Origin: CAZNRY01 sp964575675
GTDB lineage: Bacteria > Eisenbacteria > RBG-16-71-46 > CAIMUX01 > VGJL01
Assembly (NCBI GenBank): GCA_964575675.1
Contig: CAZNRY010000143.1
Coordinates: 1-10,797, forward strand
Direction of reading: 5' to 3'
Length of the DNA: 10,797 nt
Shown here: piece after piece, positions 6,335 through 10,797 of the stretch
Layout: every line of letters starts with the position of its first letter
Position numbering within the stretch: position 1 is the stretch's first letter
Made by a program: the position numbers and the translations under genes
The notes under the pieces: generated by a model
Told to the model about the DNA's origin: nothing
The model's database searches: none
What the model saw: the letters and a program-made list of their open reading frames with translations, nothing else

Positions 6335-6395
6335 GGACCGGGTCGCACACTCCAGAGGCATCCCGAGATAGTCCGCTCGGGTGAAACTTCGGTCC
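6335..6395 (+). other. Nested inverted repeats in the rightward mRNA leader
   Basis: GGACCG (6335-6340) can pair with CGGTCC (6390-6395). Inside it, CCCGAG (6362-6367) can pair with CTCGGG (6376-6381) across an 8-nt loop. The structure ends about 10 nt before the AGGAG of the next gene. I do not recognise a known riboswitch class in it. Confidence 0.4.
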
Positions 6396-6417
6396 ACTCA
6401 ACGAATAGGAGCATGTC

Positions 6418-6819
6418 ATGACAGGGTTCACGAGATTCGCCCTAGCCGTCTTTGCCGTGGCCGTGATCGCGATCGGCGCGGCGGGAGCCAGCCTGGCCGG
6501 TGAGCCGCCACGTCACGTGGTTGGCGAGAATGAGATCCAGGCCAGGATCGACCAGCAGATCGGCCAGGCCGACGCCGACCGACAGGCGATTCAGTGCATG
6601 TTGCAGCGGGCGGATGTCCGCCAGTTCGCCGGCTCTGCCGGCCTGGATCTCGAGCGGGCAAGCGCTGCCGCCGCGGTCTTGTCGGGACCTTCACTCGAGA
6701 AGGTGGCTGCGCAGGCCAGAGAGGTCAACGCCGCCCTCGCCGGAGGAGACGACACGATCATCATCTCGGCGACGGCACTCATCATCATTCTGCTGATCCT
6801 CATTCTTCTCACGCGCTGA
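6418..6819 (+). CDS. PA2779-like (DUF6627-type) small membrane protein
   Basis: A 133-aa protein. The ATG at 6418 has AGGAG (6407-6411) 6 nt upstream. An N-terminal hydrophobic signal (about 1-27, ending ASLAG) is followed by a soluble helical middle with the PA2779 pattern: QRADVRQFAGSAGLDLERAS, then AVLSGPSLEKVAAQ. Next is ALAGG (Gly109-Gly110) and a C-terminal membrane segment, DDTIIISATALIIILLILIL. Pseudomonas PA2779 has the same order and lies next to PA2778, a C39-like peptidase, just as here. Function is unknown. The Gly-Gly placed directly before the hydrophobic tail looks like a C39 peptidase site and suggests the neighbour may process it. The downstream gene begins 11 bp after the stop, so they form an operon under the sigma-54 promoter at 6278-6293. 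Confidence 0.75.
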   Translation: MTGFTRFALAVFAVAVIAIGAAGASLAGEPPRHVVGENEIQARIDQQIGQADADRQAIQCMLQRADVRQFAGSAGLDLERASAAAAVLSGPSLEKVAAQAREVNAALAGGDDTIIISATALIIILLILILLTR

Positions 6820-6830
6820 GCCCTTTTCCC

Positions 6831-8906
6831 GTGAGAAGGTGGCGTGCAGTTGGCGTCTGCGTGGCGGCGGCCGCTCTTGCTTGGTCCGCCCCCGCAGCCG
6901 CCGGAGCGCCCTCGGATGAGAGGAGCGCTCCGGAGAATGTGCAGCTTCTCGACGTCCCGTATGTCCCCCAGAGCGGAGCACTGTGCGGCGGGGCCGCCCT
7001 CGCCATGGTTCTACGCTACTGGGGGAAAACCGGTGTTCTGGCCGAGGACTTCGCTGCACTAGTGGAGCCGGGACAGGCCGGCATACGAACCGGCGCGCTT
7101 GTGAAGGCCGTCGAGGCTTACGGGTGGACCGCGCTTCCCTTGCCGGGAACTCCGGCCGAGGTTGAGAACCATCTCGCCCAGGGTCGCCCGGTCATCGCGC
7201 TGATCCGGGCGGGCTCTGGCTCCTATCACTACGTCGTACTCGTGGCCTGGGCCAACGGGTGGGTGATCATCCATGACCCAAACGTGGGGCCGTTCCGGGC
7301 CATTCGTGAAGGCGAGTTCGACACCGCCTGGTCCGGGAGTGAAGGATGGGCCCTCGTGGTTCTTCCTCCGCGCGAAATCAAGGAGCAAGGCGCACCCGAT
7401 CCCGCGCCGGCCGTCTCCCCATTGCCTGCCGCCCGAGACGAATGTGGCGCCATGGTGGAAACTGGAATCCTCTTGGCACAACAGGGCGACACCGCGGGAG
7501 CGGAGATCAAGTTCCTGGCGGCACAGTCACTGTGCCCTGCGTCCACCGCCCCGCTCAGGGAACGCGCGGGGTTACGATTTCGCGCCGAGGACTGGGCAAG
7601 CGCGAGCCGGTTGGCTGAGCGAGCCCTGGCTCTCGACCCGAGCGACGCCCACACCTGGCGGCTTCTTGCCGGAAGCCGCTTCCTGGCTGGAGATGTGGAG
7701 GGCGCGCTTCGTGCCTGGAACCACTTGTCCGAACCGCGGACCGATTTGACGCGCGTCGATGGCTTGACGCGCATCCGCTATTCCGCCGTGGCCGGCCAGC
7801 TCAATTTGCCGCCCGGACGGCTTCTCACGCCGCAAGCCTTCCGTCAAGCGCACCGGCGTCTGGCCGAAATGCCGGCACAGTCGGAGTTCCGGCTGAGCTT
7901 GAGGCCCTTGCCGGAAGGAAACGCTCAGGTGAACGTCACCCTTCTGGAGCGCCCATCCGTGTTCGATGGTCCGTGGGATGTTGGGAGCGCGGGCATCAAG
8001 GCCCTCACCGGGCGCGAGATCACCCTCGACGTGGCGAGTCCGACCGGGAATGGGGAGCTGTGGACTGCCGGGTGGAGGTGGTGGAAGGACCGGCCGCGCA
8101 TCTCGCTGGCGCTGACGGTTCCGGCGGCCGGAGGCAGGCCCGGGATCTGGCGGGTGGACGGTTTCTGGGAGCGACAGGCCTATGCGGCTCGGGTTCTCTC
8201 GAGTTCAAGCGATACGTCCCGCGCGGAGGTGAGCCGAGAGGAGCGCCGGCGCACCGCCCTCTACTTCTCAGACTGGTTCGGACCGGATCTCCGCATCGAG
8301 GCTGGTGCGGCGTTGGATGAGTGGGTCGACCGGGGTGCCCATCTCTCCCTAGCAGGAAGTGTCGACACACGATGGGCACGCGACCGCTTGGCGCTGGGAG
8401 CAGAGGCGGCGAGATGGATGAGCCTCAAGAACGGTGCTCCGTTCGGGGCCGGCGGCCTGTCCCTCAAATGGTCCTCGAGCGGACTGGAGAGTTGCGACGC
8501 ATGGCAAGGCCGCTTGGGGATATCCAGCACGACTTCGGAAGCTCCTCTGGCCCTCTGGTCCGGAGCGGGAACCGGATACGGGCGTGCCCCGCTCCTCCGG
8601 GCCCACCCCTTGTTGGACGGAGGCATCGTTCAGGGCCGCGCCTTTGGGCGCACGCTCGTCCACGGGACGATCGAGAGGCAGGCGTGGCCCTGGAGACTGG
8701 GACCTCTGCGACTCGGCTGGGCCCTTTTCATCGACGGGGCCAAGCCATTGGATACGGGGCGGGCGGGCAGAGTCCCGTGGCAGGTCGATGGTGGAACCGG
8801 CTTCCGTTTGCGGAGTCTGGGCATGAAGGGCCAGCTCCGAATCGATGTGGCCCGCGGGTTCGAGGATGGGAACTGGGCCGTATCCGTCTGCTGGCTGATC
8901 CCCTGA
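6831..8906 (+). CDS. PA2778-like C39 cysteine peptidase fused to TPR, POTRA and Omp85-type barrel
   Basis: A 691-aa protein. The GTG at 6831 is chosen because it gives a clean Sec signal (about 1-24, RRWR then AVGVCVAAAALAW, APAAA). No good Shine-Dalgarno is present, so translation may be coupled to the preceding gene. The C39-type domain covers about 38-180, with Gln47, Cys52 in ALCGGAALAMVLRYWG, His133 in SYHYVVLVAW and Asp149 in IIHDPN, so the catalytic set is complete. TPR-like helices cover about 205-300 (AERALALDPSDAHTWRLLAG). Residues about 311-374 read as a POTRA domain: LPPGRLLTPQAFRQAHRRLA, then a beta hairpin ending VNVTLLERP. Residues about 377-691 are amphipathic strands ending GLRIDVARGF-like (LRIDVARGFEDGNWAVSVCW), as in Omp85/FhaC barrels. 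PA2778 homologues usually stop after the TPRs. Domain calls after residue 300 are mine by eye. Confidence 0.8.
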   Translation: MRRWRAVGVCVAAAALAWSAPAAAGAPSDERSAPENVQLLDVPYVPQSGALCGGAALAMVLRYWGKTGVLAEDFAALVEPGQAGIRTGALVKAVEAYGWTALPLPGTPAEVENHLAQGRPVIALIRAGSGSYHYVVLVAWANGWVIIHDPNVGPFRAIREGEFDTAWSGSEGWALVVLPPREIKEQGAPDPAPAVSPLPAARDECGAMVETGILLAQQGDTAGAEIKFLAAQSLCPASTAPLRERAGLRFRAEDWASASRLAERALALDPSDAHTWRLLAGSRFLAGDVEGALRAWNHLSEPRTDLTRVDGLTRIRYSAVAGQLNLPPGRLLTPQAFRQAHRRLAEMPAQSEFRLSLRPLPEGNAQVNVTLLERPSVFDGPWDVGSAGIKALTGREITLDVASPTGNGELWTAGWRWWKDRPRISLALTVPAAGGRPGIWRVDGFWERQAYAARVLSSSSDTSRAEVSREERRRTALYFSDWFGPDLRIEAGAALDEWVDRGAHLSLAGSVDTRWARDRLALGAEAARWMSLKNGAPFGAGGLSLKWSSSGLESCDAWQGRLGISSTTSEAPLALWSGAGTGYGRAPLLRAHPLLDGGIVQGRAFGRTLVHGTIERQAWPWRLGPLRLGWALFIDGAKPLDTGRAGRVPWQVDGGTGFRLRSLGMKGQLRIDVARGFEDGNWAVSVCWLIP

Positions 8907-8955
8907 GTCAGGTCGACCTTCGTCCCGGCGCGGACCCGTGCCGTGTGAGGAAACG

Positions 8956-10440
8956 ATGGTAAAGCGTGGTTGGTGGATCGGCGGGGTCATCCTCGCGCTC
9001 GCGTTCGCCGGTCTTCTCGCGTGGCGCTGGTGGCTCCTCCCGATCCACGTGGCCGCCCCCGAGCCCTCCCCCACGGCCGACTTCGCGGACACCCTCTCCC
9101 AGGTGCCGCGGTCGGTCTTGATTGCTCCGATCGCCTTCGATCTCGGTCCGGCCATCGCCCAGTTCGAGGCGGATGTCCCGCGCCGTTTTGGCTCGCTGGA
9201 CCGGCGGCTTCGCGCCGACAGCAGCGCGCGCGCCTCCATCGCATTTACAGCGAGCCGCTCTCCGTTCCGGGTGCGCGTCGAGGGGACCGAGATCGTCATC
9301 GAGACGGTACTCGAATACGAGGGGCGCGCCTGGTACGACCCACCGCTCGGCCCGGAGGTGAGCGCCGGCTGTGGGGGGGGCGACAATCCCAAGCCCCGGC
9401 TCCTCCTGCGCATCGTGAGCACCCCGTCGCTCACTCCCGAATGGGGACTGCGTACGCGTACGCACGCGGACGTCGTGCGATTCAGCGACGAGCCGCGCGA
9501 CCAATGCCAGGTGACTTTTCTGAAGATCGACGTCACCGGCAAGGTAGTCGACGCGGTGCGCGAGCAAATGACGCGCAAGCTCGCGCGGTTTGATCGGCAC
9601 ATCGCTCGGTGCGACACGCGCGGCCGGATCGAGGGCATCTGGAGGAAAATGGAACGACCGATCCGGCTCACCGACGGAGTGTGGCTGCTCATCCAGCCCG
9701 GCGCGGCGCAGCTGGCGTCGTTCAGCGGCGGTGGCGATACCCTCATCGCCGTTGTGCGCCTCGAGGTGCGGCCGAAGATCGTCACCGGGGTGCGCCCGGA
9801 GGACAGCACTCTCGTGACGCCCCTCCCGCCGCTCCGTACGACGGCCGACGCCGACACCGTCGCCGAGCTTCATCTGGTTCTCGAGGGGATCTTCTCCTAC
9901 GACGCCGCGACGGGCCTGATGCGGAAGCCGCTGGTCGGGAAGGTGATCCGCATGGCCGGGCGCCGCGCGCGAATCGAGGATGTGACGCTGCGCGGGATTG
10001 GGAGCGGGCGCGTCGCCCTCGGAGTCACCTTCAGCGGGGGGGTGCAGGGGCGTATCTTCCTCACCGGGACCCCGCGGCTCAACCTGGTGACGCGGCAGCT
10101 CACGGTCCCCGACCTCGACTTCGACGTCGGGAGCACGGACCTGCTGACGCGCGGCATCTCGCGGTGGCCAGGAGGCGCCGTGCGCGACTTCCTGCGCGCC
10201 AGTGCGGTGATTCCGGACTCGGCCGCCCTCGCTGGGTTGGAGCGCCTGGCCGAACACGGGCTGAACCGAGAGCTCGCCGCCGGCGTGCGACTGGAGGCGA
10301 CGCTGAACGGCTCGCGCGGAATGACAGTGTGCGCGACGCGAGAGCACCTGGTCGTGCGCGCGCTGGCCGAGGGACAGGCGCGGCTCGTCGTCGACCGCGT
10401 GCTGGCCAGGGCCAGGACCCGATTCTCTGCCCGTCCATGA
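8956..10440 (+). CDS. DUF4403 family protein
   Basis: A 494-aa protein. The ATG at 8956 is preceded by GAGGA (8947-8951). An in-frame GTG at 8938 lacks a site. An N-terminal signal or anchor (GWWIGGVILALAFAGLLAWRWW, residues 6-26 or so) puts the bulk outside the inner membrane. Two family hallmarks are visible: SVLIAPIAFDLGPAIAQFEA near residue 53, with VPRRF after it, and WRKMERPIRLTDGVWLLIQP near residue 229. The remainder is long beta strands typical of DUF4403, a family of unknown function whose long beta-rich halves have invited comparison with lipid-binding tubular folds; that is not shown here. It follows the C39-barrel gene by 49 bp on the same strand and is probably cotranscribed. 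A run of eight G at 9373-9380 is slip-prone. The gene looks richer in GC than the leftward block. Confidence 0.85.
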   Translation: MVKRGWWIGGVILALAFAGLLAWRWWLLPIHVAAPEPSPTADFADTLSQVPRSVLIAPIAFDLGPAIAQFEADVPRRFGSLDRRLRADSSARASIAFTASRSPFRVRVEGTEIVIETVLEYEGRAWYDPPLGPEVSAGCGGGDNPKPRLLLRIVSTPSLTPEWGLRTRTHADVVRFSDEPRDQCQVTFLKIDVTGKVVDAVREQMTRKLARFDRHIARCDTRGRIEGIWRKMERPIRLTDGVWLLIQPGAAQLASFSGGGDTLIAVVRLEVRPKIVTGVRPEDSTLVTPLPPLRTTADADTVAELHLVLEGIFSYDAATGLMRKPLVGKVIRMAGRRARIEDVTLRGIGSGRVALGVTFSGGVQGRIFLTGTPRLNLVTRQLTVPDLDFDVGSTDLLTRGISRWPGGAVRDFLRASAVIPDSAALAGLERLAEHGLNRELAAGVRLEATLNGSRGMTVCATREHLVVRALAEGQARLVVDRVLARARTRFSARP

Positions 10441-10451
10441 GACGATCCGCG

Positions 10452-10532
10452 TTTAAGCCCCATCTTCAGCTGACCAGGGCGTCCTTGACCGCCATCGTCG
10501 CGATCTTCGGGACCACCATCGGCCCTTATCTG
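10452..10532 (+). pseudogene. NRAMP-family metal transporter, short decayed fragment
   Basis: One frame reads FKPHLQLTRASLTAIVAIFG followed by TTIGPYL, then loses all resemblance. NRAMP (MntH-type) transporters carry a transmembrane segment with the pattern A-I-L-G-T-T-I-S-P-Y-L followed by FFWQA, and a preceding short P-H loop. Only this segment of about 27 residues is left. The metal-binding helices are absent and there is no FFWQ continuation in any frame. The nominal ATG (10437) overlaps the stop of the DUF4403 gene, which is coincidental if this is a remnant. Confidence 0.5.
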
Positions 10533-10719
10533 TCGGAGTCGTCGATCAGCTCCCGATCCTCAACGCAAGGGCTAACGATCCGCGGGCACCGATCTTTGGG
10601 GACCTGTGCTGAGCGGCTGGGACAGCATCGAGAATGTGCTGGCTGGCAGCCTGACTGACATGGTACGTATTGGACAGACAGACCAAGGCTCAGCCTGTTA
10701 GTTCGCTGGAGGTTGGGGC

Positions 10720-10797
10720 ATGCCCTCGAACCAAGATCATCCTCCCGCTCCCGCCGACGCCGCTCGCACGGCGGATATCGTCACCGACGTCCAACGC
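10720..10797 (+). CDS. Start of an unidentified protein (3' truncated by window)
   Basis: An ATG at 10720 with GGAGG (10708-10712) 7 nt upstream opens a frame that stays open to the end of the window (26 codons): MPSNQDHPPAPADAARTADI, then VTDVQR. The N-terminus is polar, Pro/Ala-rich and has no signal peptide, so a cytoplasmic product is likely. Too little is present to name a family. Confidence 0.55.
   Translation, partial: MPSNQDHPPAPADAARTADIVTDVQR

Larger units (their letters stand above)
5816..6417. other. Divergent control region
   Basis: The 602 bp between the barrel gene and the PA2779-like gene hold no convincing gene. What can be seen, from left to right: two LacI-type operators (5829-5864), a leftward sigma-54 promoter (5931-5945), three ATC-N5-GAT elements (6010-6020, 6030-6040, 6180-6190), a rightward sigma-54 promoter (6278-6293) and a hairpin-rich leader (6335-6395). 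GCAGG and CCTGC (5881-5900) form a small inverted repeat in the leftward leader. Base composition is less GC-rich than the flanking genes, as expected for regulatory DNA. Confidence 0.6.

Noticed and set aside
6063..6431. 122-codon open frame on the - strand across the divergent region
   Set aside because: It overlaps the rightward sigma-54 promoter, leader and start of the PA2779-like gene. The product has no recognisable domain or signal, and the ATG lies inside another gene's coding sequence.
6594..6830. Start of the C39-barrel protein at the in-frame ATG 6594
   Set aside because: It would overlap most of the PA2779-like gene and add a basic low-complexity stretch. The GTG at 6831 begins a standard signal peptide just after the upstream stop.
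8349..10347. Long - strand open frames (about 500 and 480 codons) opposite the C39-barrel and DUF4403 genes
   Set aside because: Their products are Arg/Pro/Gly-rich without domains, as expected for antisense frames in GC-rich DNA. The + strand frames carry clear family motifs.
1..10797. tRNA, rRNA, CRISPR arrays, insertion sequences, phage or defence genes
   Set aside because: I looked for these on both strands and saw no supporting sequence: no repeat-spacer pattern, transposase motifs or tRNA-like cloverleaf.

Overview
The window looks like chromosomal DNA from a GC-rich Gram-negative (diderm) bacterium. Five genes encode outer-membrane or lipoprotein-type products, most starts have a clear AGGAG-type ribosome binding site, and -24/-12 (sigma-54) promoters are present. 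The Fn3 lipoprotein style and DUF4403 would suit an FCB-type or deep-branching soil or sediment lineage, but no marker here fixes the phylum.

Layout. 1-496 (+) is the 3' end of a very large GH94 / cyclic beta-1,2-glucan synthase type gene. It converges on a leftward block (genes on the - strand, read from 5815 down to 561): an outer-membrane beta-barrel protein, a small DUF4398 lipoprotein, a DUF4398-coiled coil-OmpA lipoprotein, a YqjD/DUF883-like tail-anchored protein, an Fn3 lipoprotein with a HmuY-like tail, and a short RNase II/R-family exoribonuclease. A divergent control region (5816-6417) separates this from a rightward block: a PA2779-like small membrane protein, a PA2778-like C39 peptidase with an unusual C-terminal extension, and a DUF4403 protein. 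The right edge (10441-10797) holds a decayed NRAMP transporter fragment and the first 26 codons of an unidentified gene.

Most interesting content. The PA2778-like protein (691 aa) reads as C39-type cysteine peptidase, then TPR, then one POTRA domain, then an Omp85-type beta-barrel. That would place a papain-like peptidase on the periplasmic face of an outer-membrane barrel. Its partner ends in a Gly-Gly followed by a hydrophobic segment, which resembles a C39 processing site. Both divergent blocks appear to start from matching sigma-54 promoters (C-GGCACG-N4-TTGC-W on each strand). Three ATC-N5-GAT elements lie between them, and two LacI-type operators exactly 21 bp apart lie in the leader of the barrel-protein operon.

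Working model (inference): a divergently transcribed, sigma-54-dependent envelope module. The left arm supplies a barrel and two peptidoglycan/outer-membrane linking lipoproteins. The right arm supplies a processed small membrane protein, an outer-membrane-anchored peptidase/Omp85 fusion and a DUF4403 protein. The exoribonuclease and GH94 genes are probably neighbours rather than members.
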